Assembly (NCBI GenBank): GCA_905182305.1
Contig: CAJJBB010000006.1
Coordinates: 124,001 to 188,000 of the forward strand
Source of the DNA: Flavobacteria bacterium MS024-2A
Lineage (GTDB): Bacteria > Bacteroidota > Bacteroidia > Flavobacteriales > Flavobacteriaceae
DNA length: 64,000 bases
Reading direction: 5' to 3'
Position 1 is the stretch's first letter. Each line of letters begins with the position of its first letter. Shown here one piece after another: positions 36,903 to 45,785 of this stretch. The position numbers and the translations under genes are program-made. Under the pieces are notes generated by a model. It had not been told where the DNA came from, made no database searches, and worked only from the letters and a program-made list of their open reading frames with translations.

Positions 36903-36936
36903 GCTTTGTTTTTCTTAAAGTATAATAATTAGATTG

Positions 36937-36944
36937 TATTTTTG
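36937..36944 (+). promoter_or_regulatory. Bacteroidota -7 box (TATTTTTG) before the Gfo/Idh operon
   Basis: This is a perfect TAnnTTTG on the plus strand, 23 bases before the ATG. It is back to back with the pcm box, which points to two divergent promoters within 50 bp. Confidence 0.55.
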
Positions 36945-36967
36945 ATGCTAATTAATTAAATAAATAA

Positions 36968-37930
36968 ATGCTTAAAATAGGTGTTCTTGGTGCAGGTCAC
37001 TTAGGAAAAATTCATTTACAAGTATTAGCTGCCTCCTCAGTCTATTCACTTATTGGTTTTTATGACCCTAACCCTGAAGTACAAACTGAACTTTTTAAAA
37101 CTCACGGATATAAAGCTTTTGAAAGTCCAGAAAAACTAATAGCAGTGTGTGATGTAATAGATATAGTAACTCCAACTTTGTTTCACTTCGATATGGCAAT
37201 GTTAGCATTAAACGCAAAAAAACATGTGTTCATAGAAAAACCAATTGCAACTTCTGATAAAGAAGCTGAAGCTATTGTGACTCTTGCAAATAAAAATGGT
37301 GTTATTGGAATGGTAGGTCATGTAGAACGATTTAATCCTGCTTTTAAAGCTGTTTCTGCCTCAATTACAGAACCTAAGTTTATTGAAACACATAGACTCG
37401 CTGAATTTAATCCAAGAGGAACTGATGTTTCTGTAGTATTGGATTTAATGATTCACGATATAGACATTATATTAAGTGTTGTCAAGTCACCAATAAAAAA
37501 TATTAAAGCTTCAGGTGTAGCTGTAATAAGTGAAACACCTGATATTAGTAATGCTAGAATAGAATTTGAAAATGGATGTGTTGCTAATTTAACAGCCAGT
37601 AGAATTTCATTAAAGAAAATGAGAAAATCACGTTTTTTTCAAAAAAACGCCTATATATCTGTAGATTTTTTAGATAAAAAAGTTGAAGTAGTGAAAATTA
37701 AAAATGCTCCAAAAGAATCTGATGATTTTTCACTACTATTTTCAAATGCAGAGGGAAAAAGAAAACAAATATATTTTGAAAATCCCAAAATAATTAAAAG
37801 GAATGCAATACAAGATGAATTAGAACATTTTGCAAAGGCAATTAAAATGAAAAAAAAACCAAATATTTCTTTAAAAAACGGAGCAAAAGCTCTTGAGATT
37901 GCCCACAAAATAATTTCATGTATTGGCTAA
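36968..37930 (+). CDS. Gfo/Idh/MocA family NAD(P)-dependent oxidoreductase
   Basis: The 320-residue protein starts with the Rossmann motif G-V-L-G-A-G-H-L-G. F-I-E-K-P-I-A around residue 92 is the family E-K-P motif with the catalytic lysine. V-G-H-V-E-R-F-N-P near 118 and D-L-M-I-H-D-I-D near 160 supply further active-site residues. Substrates of the family are sugars, inositols or UDP-sugars and are not readable here. It opens an apparent operon with DUF1015, YggS, the exonuclease-GIY-YIG protein and possibly the genes after it. Confidence 0.88.
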   Translation: MLKIGVLGAGHLGKIHLQVLAASSVYSLIGFYDPNPEVQTELFKTHGYKAFESPEKLIAVCDVIDIVTPTLFHFDMAMLALNAKKHVFIEKPIATSDKEAEAIVTLANKNGVIGMVGHVERFNPAFKAVSASITEPKFIETHRLAEFNPRGTDVSVVLDLMIHDIDIILSVVKSPIKNIKASGVAVISETPDISNARIEFENGCVANLTASRISLKKMRKSRFFQKNAYISVDFLDKKVEVVKIKNAPKESDDFSLLFSNAEGKRKQIYFENPKIIKRNAIQDELEHFAKAIKMKKKPNISLKNGAKALEIAHKIISCIG

Positions 37931-37943
37931 TTAATAGTTTATC

Positions 37944-39077
37944 ATGCCAAAATTTTCGCCTCTTTGTTTTGACCTCCCTATAAATCCATCAATTCAAGTG
38001 ATGAGGAGTCTTGATTCCTATAATGATGTTGAACTTAAAAAATTTAAGATAAATAAAAAACATTTTTCAAATATTATTTATCGTCAAAATAAAGAAATCA
38101 ATAAATCTTTTATCGTTCGTAAAAACTGGGAAAAATTTATTGAAAACAATTGGTATTTAAAAAAAAATAAACCCAGTATTTATTTTTATAAAATATCTAA
38201 ACCTACCAAACAAATTATTGGTTTTATTGGAAGTTTGTCTACCCATGACTTTTTCAATAACAATATCACGATGCACGAACAGACCTATTCTAAAAGGGTG
38301 CAACACATGACTAACTACATTAAAACAGTTAAGATTCAAGCAGAACCCGTTATGGTAATTCATGAATCCCCTCTCCCTGTGACACTTAAATTAAACGAAA
38401 TTGAAAATAAAAAGTGTTCTGTAGATTTTGAGTTCGAGGAAACAAGACATCAGTTATGGAGACTTAACGAAACACAAAATAAAATTCTTGAAACCTGGTC
38501 ACAAAAACAAAATTATTTTCATTTAGCAGATGGTCATCATAGAACAGAATGTATGATAAATCTTTCCAAGGAAATTAAGGCGGACTTTCCTGTTTCTACT
38601 TTTCTTGTTCATCAAAATCAAATCTCGTTAAACTCCTTTGTTTGGTTCTCAAAAAATAATATAGATATTTCAATTCAACTCAAACTAGTTGATAAACTAA
38701 TTGAATTAGGAGCTATTAAATTTTCAAATACAAACGAAAGTGTTATTGATTTTAGTTTGATTGTGAAAATAAATAATTCATTTTATGGCTTAATGATCCA
38801 AGAATCTAAAAAAGAAACAATTCCAAATTATATCAATAATTTTATTTTAAAAGATTTTAATAAAATTCAAAAAACATTAGAGTACCGACCTAATTTAGGT
38901 AGCCCAAAGATTTTAAAAACAACGTTATCAGAAAGTTTAGCTTTCTATATGAAGCCTATTTCAAAGCAATCACTATTTAATAATGCCAAAAATAAAATAT
39001 TCCTTCCTGCTAAATCAACTTATATTTCGCCTAAAATGCTCACGGGAATGGTTGTTTCTTCTTTAGTTAATATTTAA
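37944..39077 (+). CDS. DUF1015 family protein
   Basis: The 377-residue protein keeps the DUF1015 hallmark A-D-G-H-H-R near residue 195, in the middle of the chain, and a Y-P-P-like opening is replaced by L-P-I-N-P-S. The D-G-H-H-R pattern resembles the nucleotide-binding motif of the ParB/sulfiredoxin fold; that link is my inference. In many Bacteroidota the family sits next to serine-synthesis genes; here it is 13 bases after a Gfo/Idh oxidoreductase. The function is unproven. The gene is especially AT-rich and rich in Lys and Asn. Confidence 0.8.
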   Translation: MPKFSPLCFDLPINPSIQVMRSLDSYNDVELKKFKINKKHFSNIIYRQNKEINKSFIVRKNWEKFIENNWYLKKNKPSIYFYKISKPTKQIIGFIGSLSTHDFFNNNITMHEQTYSKRVQHMTNYIKTVKIQAEPVMVIHESPLPVTLKLNEIENKKCSVDFEFEETRHQLWRLNETQNKILETWSQKQNYFHLADGHHRTECMINLSKEIKADFPVSTFLVHQNQISLNSFVWFSKNNIDISIQLKLVDKLIELGAIKFSNTNESVIDFSLIVKINNSFYGLMIQESKKETIPNYINNFILKDFNKIQKTLEYRPNLGSPKILKTTLSESLAFYMKPISKQSLFNNAKNKIFLPAKSTYISPKMLTGMVVSSLVNI

Positions 39078-39123
39078 TCAAGAGTCTTTTGAGATGCGTT
39101 TTGAAAACGTATATTTATACCCA

Positions 39124-39774
39124 ATGAATATCATTAAAAATATTAGATCTTTAAAAAAATCTCTTCCATCGAAAGTAGAGCTTGTGGCAGTTTCAAAAAC
39201 AAAACCTATAGAAGATCTAGAGACTGCATACACCGCTGGTCAACGTATATTTGGAGAAAATAAAATTCAAGAAATGGTTAGCAAGTGGGAACAGCTTCCA
39301 AAAGATATCCATTGGCATATGATTGGTCATGTCCAAACTAACAAGGTTAAATACATGGCTCCATTTGTACATTTAATTCATTCTGTTGATAGTCTGAAAT
39401 TACTTAAAGAAATTCAAAAACAAGCTTTAAAAAACAATCGGATTATTAGATGTTTACTCCAAATTAGAATTTCAAAAGAAGAAACTAAGTTTGGACTTCC
39501 TTTTGAGGAATTAAACTCACTGCTTGAGACTTCAAAGTCCTTTCCAAACATTGCTATTAGTGGGTTAATGGGAATGGCAAGTTTTACTGGAGACAAGCAA
39601 CAAATTCGAACAGAATTTATGTCATTAGCGGCACTATTCAATAAAGTCACTGATTTACATAAAGGTTGTGAAATCCTTTCAATGGGAATGAGCGGTGACT
39701 ATGAAATTGCAATTGAAGAAGGTTCTAACATGATTCGTGTGGGTAGTAAAATTTTTGGAGAACGAACTTATTAA
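39124..39774 (+). CDS. PLP homeostasis protein (YggS/PLPBP family)
   Basis: I choose the ATG at 39124 (216 residues). It gives the usual family start N-I-I-K-N-I-R-S-L, whereas the ATG at 39094 adds ten unmatched residues. The PLP lysine is in V-A-V-S-K-T-K-P near residue 25, followed by G-E-N-K-I-Q-E near 49, H-M-I-G-H-V-Q-T-N-K near 70 and S-M-G-M-S-G-D-Y near 186. It buffers pyridoxal phosphate and affects amino-acid and cofactor balance. It abuts the exonuclease gene by 2 bases. Confidence 0.94.
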   Translation: MNIIKNIRSLKKSLPSKVELVAVSKTKPIEDLETAYTAGQRIFGENKIQEMVSKWEQLPKDIHWHMIGHVQTNKVKYMAPFVHLIHSVDSLKLLKEIQKQALKNNRIIRCLLQIRISKEETKFGLPFEELNSLLETSKSFPNIAISGLMGMASFTGDKQQIRTEFMSLAALFNKVTDLHKGCEILSMGMSGDYEIAIEEGSNMIRVGSKIFGERTY

Positions 39775-39776
39775 TT

Positions 39777-41141
39777 ATGTACGCCATACTTGATATTGAG
39801 ACTACTGGAGGTAAATTCAATGAAGAAGGAATTACTGAAATTGCAATTTATAAATACGACGGACAAGAAATAAAAGATCAATTTAGTAGTCTTGTTAATC
39901 CTGAAAAAGAAATACAGCCTTTTGTTCAAAAACTAACGGGCATTAATACTAAAATGTTGCGTAATGCTCCTAAGTTTTATGAAGTTGCTAAACGAATTGT
40001 AGAAATTACTGATAATTGTATTTTGGTAGCTCACAATGCTTCTTTTGATTACCGTATTCTTCAGACAGAATTTAGAAGGCTAGGGTTTTCGTTTGAAAGA
40101 AAATCAATATGTACAGTTGAATTAGCTCAAAAACTCATGCCAGATCAACCCGCCTTCAGCTTAGGTAAGTTAGTTAGAAATCTAGGCATTCCTTTTTCAG
40201 ATCAACATAGAGCTCATGGAGATGCAAAAGTAACCTTGAAATTATTTGAACTTCTTTTAGAAAAGGATGTTAAAAAAGAAATTTTAATGGAACACATTAA
40301 AATAATCAATCCAAATAAGATACCCTCTAAATACATATCAATTGTTGAAAAACTACCATCTGAAATGGGTGTTTATTACCTTCACAACTCAAATAATGAT
40401 ATTATATATATTGGGAAAAGCAATAATATAAAAAAACGAGTTTTAAATCATTTGACAGCTAGTCACCCTAAAGCAATTTTAATCCAAAAAGAAATAGCTC
40501 AAATTACTTATTCACTTACAGGAGGTGAATTAGTTACTCTACTAAAAGAACAAAATGAGATTAAAAATATTAGTCCAAAATTAAATCATGCCATGAAATT
40601 TCGCCTTTTTCCTGTGGGAATACTCCTAGATAATTCTCATGACTATCCTATTTTTATAATAGAACAAATTAGAAGTAATATAAAATATCTAAGTGTTTTT
40701 AAAAATAAAAAAGCGGCTAAAATAGCTCTTCTTAAGTGGGCAGATGACTTTAGAATTTGCCTTCAAAAAACAAGCCTATCCTCTGACAAAATAGCCTGTT
40801 TTAATTATGAAATTAAAAAATGTGATGGAGCCTGTACTGGTAAAGAGTCCATTGATGATTATAATCTTAAAATAAAATCAATAGTTGAATCACATAACTA
40901 TCCTCACAAAAGTTTCCTTCTTATTGATAAAGGGAAAAATGAGGCTGAACACTCTTTTATTTATGTGGAAGATTCTGTTTTCAAAGGCTATGGATATCAT
41001 GAACTAAACCACCAAATTAAAAGTAGGAACCAAATTCTTTCAAGATTGATACCAATGGACAATAATCCTGATACTCAAAAATTAATTCATAGTTTTTTAA
41101 GACGTAAAAAATTTAAGAAGTTAATACCTTTACCTATATAA
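39777..41141 (+). CDS. DnaQ-like exonuclease fused to UvrC-type GIY-YIG nuclease
   Basis: The 454-residue chain has an N-terminal DEDDh 3'-5' exonuclease (about 1-165): L-D-I-E-T-T-G-G near residue 4, A-H-N-A-S-F-D-Y near 85 and H-R-A-H-G-D-A near 143. A GIY-YIG nuclease follows (about 195-275), with G-V-Y-Y-L and I-I-Y-I-G-K-S and a downstream E-Q-N-E-I metal site. The C-terminal region (about 285-454) includes the C-D-G-A-C-T-G-K motif seen in UvrC- and Cho-related proteins. The arrangement is like Cho/UvrC-type incision proteins with an added exonuclease and suggests a DNA-repair role. Confidence 0.88.
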   Translation: MYAILDIETTGGKFNEEGITEIAIYKYDGQEIKDQFSSLVNPEKEIQPFVQKLTGINTKMLRNAPKFYEVAKRIVEITDNCILVAHNASFDYRILQTEFRRLGFSFERKSICTVELAQKLMPDQPAFSLGKLVRNLGIPFSDQHRAHGDAKVTLKLFELLLEKDVKKEILMEHIKIINPNKIPSKYISIVEKLPSEMGVYYLHNSNNDIIYIGKSNNIKKRVLNHLTASHPKAILIQKEIAQITYSLTGGELVTLLKEQNEIKNISPKLNHAMKFRLFPVGILLDNSHDYPIFIIEQIRSNIKYLSVFKNKKAAKIALLKWADDFRICLQKTSLSSDKIACFNYEIKKCDGACTGKESIDDYNLKIKSIVESHNYPHKSFLLIDKGKNEAEHSFIYVEDSVFKGYGYHELNHQIKSRNQILSRLIPMDNNPDTQKLIHSFLRRKKFKKLIPLPI

Positions 41142-41174
41142 ATATTTAATTAAATATTATATATACCCAAAATC

Positions 41175-41987
41175 ATGAGGAAGTGGCAACATAAACTTCA
41201 CGAAATTATTTACGAAGCGGACACCTTTGCAGGCAAACTATTTGATATACTATTGTTAGCCTTAATTCTTTTGAGTGTGGTGTTAGTTTCCTTAGAAAGT
41301 ATTCAATCCATAGATGAAATTTATCATAATTATATCAATATAGCAGAATGGGTAATTACAATTTTATTTACACTTGAGTACATCGCTCGTTTATTATGTG
41401 TTACCAATCCTAGTAAATATATTTTTAGTTTTTTTGGATTAATTGATTTGTTTTCAACCCTACCGAAGTATTTATCCATAGTGTTTTTAGGAACACATAG
41501 TATGGTGGCTTTAAAATCACTTCGATTACTTAGAGTATTTAGAATTTTAAAACTCACCCATTTTGTAGGTGAGTCTAATACTCTTCTTAAAGCACTTAAG
41601 GCAAGTAAAACAAAAATTTTAGTTTTTGTATATGGTGTGCTAATATTATGTGTCATTTTTGGAACTATCATGTACTTAGTTGAAAGTACTGAAAGTGGAT
41701 TTACAAACATTCCTAAAAGCGTTTATTGGTGTATTGTAACTCTTACTACTGTTGGTTATGGTGATATTGCTCCCATAACACCCTTAGGTCAGTTTATTGC
41801 CTCATTTATCATGATTATGGGATATGGAATCATTGCTGTGCCCACAGGTATAGTAACTGCTGAGATGTCTAAAAAAATTAATATAGATATTAATACCCAA
41901 GCTTGTCCTCACTGCCTTGTAAGTGAACACAAAGAAGCTGCGATATACTGCCATCAATGTGGAAAAAAATTAAATCATGTTAACTAA
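41175..41987 (+). CDS. voltage-gated-type K+ channel with C-terminal zinc ribbon
   Basis: The 270-residue membrane protein has six transmembrane segments, an S4-like helix with spaced arginines (L-R-L-L-R-V-F-R-I-L near residue 120) and the selectivity filter T-T-V-G-Y-G-D near residue 192. After S6 the cytoplasmic tail ends in C-P-H-C and, 14 residues later, C-H-Q-C, a small zinc-ribbon pattern. It should conduct potassium. The zinc ribbon may serve tetramer assembly or sensing (inference). The last 11 bases overlap miaA. Confidence 0.9.
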   Translation: MRKWQHKLHEIIYEADTFAGKLFDILLLALILLSVVLVSLESIQSIDEIYHNYINIAEWVITILFTLEYIARLLCVTNPSKYIFSFFGLIDLFSTLPKYLSIVFLGTHSMVALKSLRLLRVFRILKLTHFVGESNTLLKALKASKTKILVFVYGVLILCVIFGTIMYLVESTESGFTNIPKSVYWCIVTLTTVGYGDIAPITPLGQFIASFIMIMGYGIIAVPTGIVTAEMSKKINIDINTQACPHCLVSEHKEAAIYCHQCGKKLNHVN

Positions 41988-42876
41988 AACTCTTATTTAT
42001 ATTGCAGGACCTACAGGCGTTGGAAAGACTAAATTAAGTCTTGAAATAGCTAAATTATTTGATACGGATATAATCTCATGTGATTCCAGACAGTTTTACA
42101 AAGAAATGAATATAGGTACTGCGGTTCCATCCAGCAAAGAATTAAAAGAAGTAAAACACCATTTAATACAGCACAAATCTATACATGAAAAATATACCGT
42201 TGGAGACTTTGAAAAAGAAGCTCTTCAAATATTAGACTTTCTTTTTAAAAAAAAAGATTTTGTAATTATGGTTGGAGGATCTGGGATGTATGCAGATTCT
42301 TTAATGTTTGGATTGGACTCTTTCCCTAAGGTATCCTCTGAGATTAGAAGTCAAATCGAATTATTTCATAAAACTCATGGTCTAAAAGGACTTCAGGAAC
42401 TTCTTTTAAAGAAAGATCCAAAATATTATACGCGTGTTGATATAAAAAATCCCACAAGACTTATTAGAGCTCTAGAGGTTTGTATTTCTTCAGAAAAACC
42501 CTATTCATCTTTCCTTGGAAAAGAAAAAAAACCAAGAAATTTTATTTCAAAAATGATCATTTTGAAACGCCCAAGAAATGATTTATACGAACGAATCAAT
42601 CTCCGTGTTGATCAAATGATAGAAAGAGGACTAATAAAAGAAGCTCAAAAATTACTTACCAAAAAAGATCTTTCACCTTTAAAAACAGTTGGTTATAAAG
42701 AACTCTTTCCTTGTTTTGAAGGAAAAGAATCCTTTCAAAATGGTTTTTTAGAAATAAAGAAAAACACTAGACGCTATGCAAAACGTCAAATAACTTGGTT
42801 TAAAAAATATGATAACGCTTTAATTTTCTCTGCAAATACGGAAGCTAAAGTAATCTATGAATTACTAATCACCTAG
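41977..42876 (+). CDS. miaA: tRNA dimethylallyltransferase
   Basis: The 299-residue P-loop enzyme has Walker A A-G-P-T-G-V-G-K-T near residue 10, the tRNA/DMAPP motifs I-S-C-D-S-R-Q-F-Y near 35 and V-G-G-S-G-M-Y near 100, and the catalytic segment N-P-T-R-L-I-R-A-L-E near 160. It adds the isopentenyl group to A37 of tRNAs reading UNN codons. It overlaps the channel gene by 11 bases and ends convergent to purC across a 77-bp gap in which I see no clear terminator. Confidence 0.97.
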   Translation: MLTKTLIYIAGPTGVGKTKLSLEIAKLFDTDIISCDSRQFYKEMNIGTAVPSSKELKEVKHHLIQHKSIHEKYTVGDFEKEALQILDFLFKKKDFVIMVGGSGMYADSLMFGLDSFPKVSSEIRSQIELFHKTHGLKGLQELLLKKDPKYYTRVDIKNPTRLIRALEVCISSEKPYSSFLGKEKKPRNFISKMIILKRPRNDLYERINLRVDQMIERGLIKEAQKLLTKKDLSPLKTVGYKELFPCFEGKESFQNGFLEIKKNTRRYAKRQITWFKKYDNALIFSANTEAKVIYELLIT

Positions 42877-42953
42877 TTGACTAAAGTTCTTTATTGATAT
42901 ATTATTACTGATATTTTAATATGAAGTATTTAGGTAAGGTCATAAAACAAAAA

Positions 42954-43901
42954 TCATTTTAAATATTCAGAAACATTCATTTGAATTCTGTGTTGGATAT
43001 TATCGATTGATGCTTTTTTAAAGGAAAGTCCTGTGATTTTTTCATATAACATAACATAACGCTCTGAAATAGAATTAATTAACGTCTCATCCATTTCTGG
43101 AATTTTTTGTCCTTCAAGACCCTTAAATCCGTTACTTATAAGCCATTGCCTGACAAATTCTTTTGATAATTGTTTTTGTGGCAGACCTTCTTTTTGTCTT
43201 TTTTCATAACCTTCTTCATAAATGTAACGTGAGGAATCAGGAGTATGAATTTCATCGATTAAAAGAATTTTTCCAGTGCTACTTTTACCAAATTCATATT
43301 TTGTGTCTACTAAAATGAGACCTTGTTTTTTGGCGATTTTGCTACCTCTTTCGAAAAGCTGTTTAGTGTATTTTTCTAAAAGATTGTAATCTGTTTCATT
43401 TACAATACCCTCAGAAATTATTTCTTCTCTGGAAATATCTTCATCATGACCTTCTTCTGCTTTTGTTGAAGGTGTAATTATAGGAATCTCAAAACGATCA
43501 TTTTCAATCATTCCTTCTTGCATTAGAACACCACACAAAACTCTACCTCCTTCTTTATATATTCGTGCAGCATGACCTGATAAATAGCCTCTAATAACCA
43601 TTTCAACTCTAAATGGCTTACAAGAAATTCCAATAGAAACGTTTGGATCAGGTGATGCTTTTAACCAATTTGGAACAATGTCTGAGGTTGCTTCTAACAT
43701 TTGAGTAGCAATCTGATTCAGAATTTGACCTTTATATGGAATGCCTTTAGGCATTACGACATCAAAGGCAGAAAGTCTATCAGTAGCTACCATTAATAAT
43801 AAATCATTTTGCATGTAATATACCTCTCTTACTTTTCCAGTATATTTTGAATTTAATCCTTCTATTTGAAGGTTAGTATGCATTAGTGCTTTTGAAATCA
43901 T
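42954..43901 (-). CDS. purC: SAICAR synthase
   Basis: The 315-residue protein starts at the ATG at 43901, which shares its A with the phoH TGA (TGATG); the upstream in-frame TTG is a worse start. Visible are Y-T-G-K-V-R-E-V-Y near residue 20, T-D-R-L-S-A-F-D near 40, [12 protein letters not shown] near 100 and [12 protein letters not shown] near 210, all purC landmarks. It ligates aspartate to CAIR in purine synthesis. The length is of the longer (yeast-like) type usual in Bacteroidota. Confidence 0.96.
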   Translation of the reverse strand: MISKALMHTNLQIEGLNSKYTGKVREVYYMQNDLLLMVATDRLSAFDVVMPKGIPYKGQILNQIATQMLEATSDIVPNWLKASPDPNVSIGISCKPFRVEMVIRGYLSGHAARIYKEGGRVLCGVLMQEGMIENDRFEIPIITPSTKAEEGHDEDISREEIISEGIVNETDYNLLEKYTKQLFERGSKIAKKQGLILVDTKYEFGKSSTGKILLIDEIHTPDSSRYIYEEGYEKRQKEGLPQKQLSKEFVRQWLISNGFKGLEGQKIPEMDETLINSISERYVMLYEKITGLSFKKASIDNIQHRIQMNVSEYLK

Positions 43902-44854
43902 CAATTTTCGTGTTCAATACTTTTATAAGCTTCAATTACTTTTTTAACTAATGGATGACGAATAACATCTTTGTCATCTAGGTAAATGATTTTAATTCCT
44001 TTTGTGTCTTTTAAAATTAAAAGAACTTCTTTAAGTCCAGAAATTATTCGTCTTGGTAAATCTATTTGACCTGGGTCACCTGTGATCATAAATTTAGCAT
44101 TCTTACCCATTCGTGTTAAAAACATTTTCATTTGAGCATGAGTAGTATTTTGAGCCTCATCAAGAATTACAAATGCATTATCTAAAGTTCTTCCTCTCAT
44201 AAAGGCCAAAGGAGCTATTTGAATGATTCCCTTTTCAATATAACTTTTTAATTTTTCATTAGGTATCATATCTCTTAAAGCATCATATAGTGGTTGCATA
44301 TAAGGATCGAGCTTTTCATTTAAATCTCCAGGAAGAAAACCTAAATTCTCTCCAGCCTCAACTGCTGGGCGGGTTAATATTATGCGTTTGACTTTTTTTT
44401 CTTTTAAAGCACTGACAGCGAGAGCAACACCAGTATATGTTTTTCCTGTACCAGCTGGTCCAATTGCAAAAACCATGTCGTTCCCTTGCATTGAATCTAC
44501 AAGTTTTTTTTGATTAAAGGTTTTTGCCTTAATAACCTTCCCCCCTACACCATGAAGAATAACAGATTCAGTCCCATTATTTAATTCATTTTTTTGATCA
44601 TTATTAGCCATAACTATACGCTCTATAATCTCGTCGTTTAATTTATTGAACTTCATGAAATGTTCAATGAGCATTGATATTCGTGTTTCAAATTCTTTAA
44701 GAATGTGGGGCTCCCCAAAAACTTTTAATGAATTACCTCTTGCAACAATTTTAATTTTAGGAAAATATGTTCGTAGTTTAGCTATATTGGAATTTTGATT
44801 CCCAAAAAAATCTCTCGGATTTACCTCAGTTAAATCAATTTTTATTTCATTCAA
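43901..44854 (-). CDS. phoH: PhoH family ATPase
   Basis: The 317-residue protein starts at TTG (44854); the frame has no nearby ATG and is closed just upstream. A KH-like N-terminal region (about 1-95) precedes the helicase-like PhoH domain, with Walker A G-P-A-G-T-G-K-T near residue 136 and Walker [10 protein letters not shown] near 228. PhoH proteins are RNA-associated ATPases, often linked to phosphate starvation or YbeY-dependent RNA processing. It is translationally coupled to purC by the shared base. Confidence 0.94.
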   Translation of the reverse strand: MNEIKIDLTEVNPRDFFGNQNSNIAKLRTYFPKIKIVARGNSLKVFGEPHILKEFETRISMLIEHFMKFNKLNDEIIERIVMANNDQKNELNNGTESVILHGVGGKVIKAKTFNQKKLVDSMQGNDMVFAIGPAGTGKTYTGVALAVSALKEKKVKRIILTRPAVEAGENLGFLPGDLNEKLDPYMQPLYDALRDMIPNEKLKSYIEKGIIQIAPLAFMRGRTLDNAFVILDEAQNTTHAQMKMFLTRMGKNAKFMITGDPGQIDLPRRIISGLKEVLLILKDTKGIKIIYLDDKDVIRHPLVKKVIEAYKSIEHEN

Positions 44855-44887
44855 AGGCTACTAGTTTAAAATGAATTATTTTTGTTT

Positions 44888-44905
44888 CGCAGGTTTTAGC
44901 CTGCG
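44888..44905. promoter_or_regulatory. GC-rich hairpin in divergent promoter region
   Basis: CGCAGG (44888-44893) and CCTGCG (44900-44905) form a perfect 6-bp inverted repeat with a 6-base loop, in the otherwise AT-only 99-bp gap between divergent phoH and the DUF62 gene. It has no T-run on either side and no gene end, so it is more likely an operator or a 5'-UTR hairpin than a terminator. Confidence 0.4.
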
Positions 44906-44953
44906 CATAAAAATAGAATAATTTTAATTAATTAAATATTTAATTTTCACTTT

Positions 44954-45784
44954 ATGATCTTCGTAACTTTAACGACAGATTTTGGGCATAAAGATTATTC
45001 TATTGCCGTAATAAAAGCTGCACTTTTAAGTCAAATACCTGAGGCAAATATTATTGATATCTCACATCAAATTAGTCCTTACAATCATTCAGAAACTGCT
45101 TATATTTTAAAGAATTCATATACAGCATTCCCGAAAGGAAGTATTCATATTATTGGGGTTGAATCAGAATTTACACCAGAAAACATTCACTTGGCAATGG
45201 AATTTGATGGACATTTTTTTATTGGTGCAGATAATGGAATTTTTTCGTTGATTAAAGAAGAATTAAAATCAATAAAAACTGTAGCTATCAACATTCACAA
45301 ATCAGTAATTACATCTTTTCCTGTTCTAGACGTATTTATTAATGTAGCGGCTCACATATCTAGAGATGGAGCACTTGAGGTAATAGGATCTCCTGTCAAT
45401 AAAATACGTGAATTAACGAACATTAAACCTGTAATCAATCCTGAGGGAAATAAGATATTAGGAAGTGTCATCTATATCGATAATTATGGAAATGTGGTTA
45501 CAAATATTACTGAAAAACTTTTTAAAAAAATCGGGAAAACTAGAGATTTTATAATTTTAGCACGTACACTTAAATTTCGTAAAATACATAATAGCTATGG
45601 TGGTTCGATTGACTTTAGTTTACCCAAAGAAAAAAGGGAAGAAGATGGAAAAAAAGTAGCCTTATTTAACTCTGCAGGACATTTAGAACTAGCGGTATAT
45701 AAGAGTAATCCTCTTACTGTTGGGAGTGCTAGTTCTCTTTTTGGTCTCAACTATCGTGATCCCGTAACTATACAATTTGATTAA
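44954..45784 (+). CDS. SAM hydroxide adenosyltransferase (DUF62 family)
   Basis: The 276-residue protein starts L-T-T-D-F-G-H-K-D, the DUF62/fluorinase-type N-terminus, with D-I-S-H-Q-I near residue 35 and A-D-N-G-I-F-S near 95. The C-terminal beta-barrel contains Y-I-D-N-Y-G-N near 175 and N-S-A-G-H-L-E near 236. Members with the conserved D-R-H-like set hydrolyse S-adenosylmethionine to adenosine and methionine; halogenase activity is rare. It ends one base before the GldF-GldG start, so it is cotranscribed with gliding genes. Confidence 0.9.
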   Translation: MIFVTLTTDFGHKDYSIAVIKAALLSQIPEANIIDISHQISPYNHSETAYILKNSYTAFPKGSIHIIGVESEFTPENIHLAMEFDGHFFIGADNGIFSLIKEELKSIKTVAINIHKSVITSFPVLDVFINVAAHISRDGALEVIGSPVNKIRELTNIKPVINPEGNKILGSVIYIDNYGNVVTNITEKLFKKIGKTRDFIILARTLKFRKIHNSYGGSIDFSLPKEKREEDGKKVALFNSAGHLELAVYKSNPLTVGSASSLFGLNYRDPVTIQFD

Positions 45785-45785
45785 T

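Noticed and set aside
41330-41710. 126-residue minus-strand ORF
   Set aside because: It is antisense to the K+ channel gene and is only a shadow frame of conserved membrane segments.
43902-43904. TTG start for purC
   Set aside because: The next codon is ATG and overlaps the phoH stop as TGATG, a common coupling arrangement.
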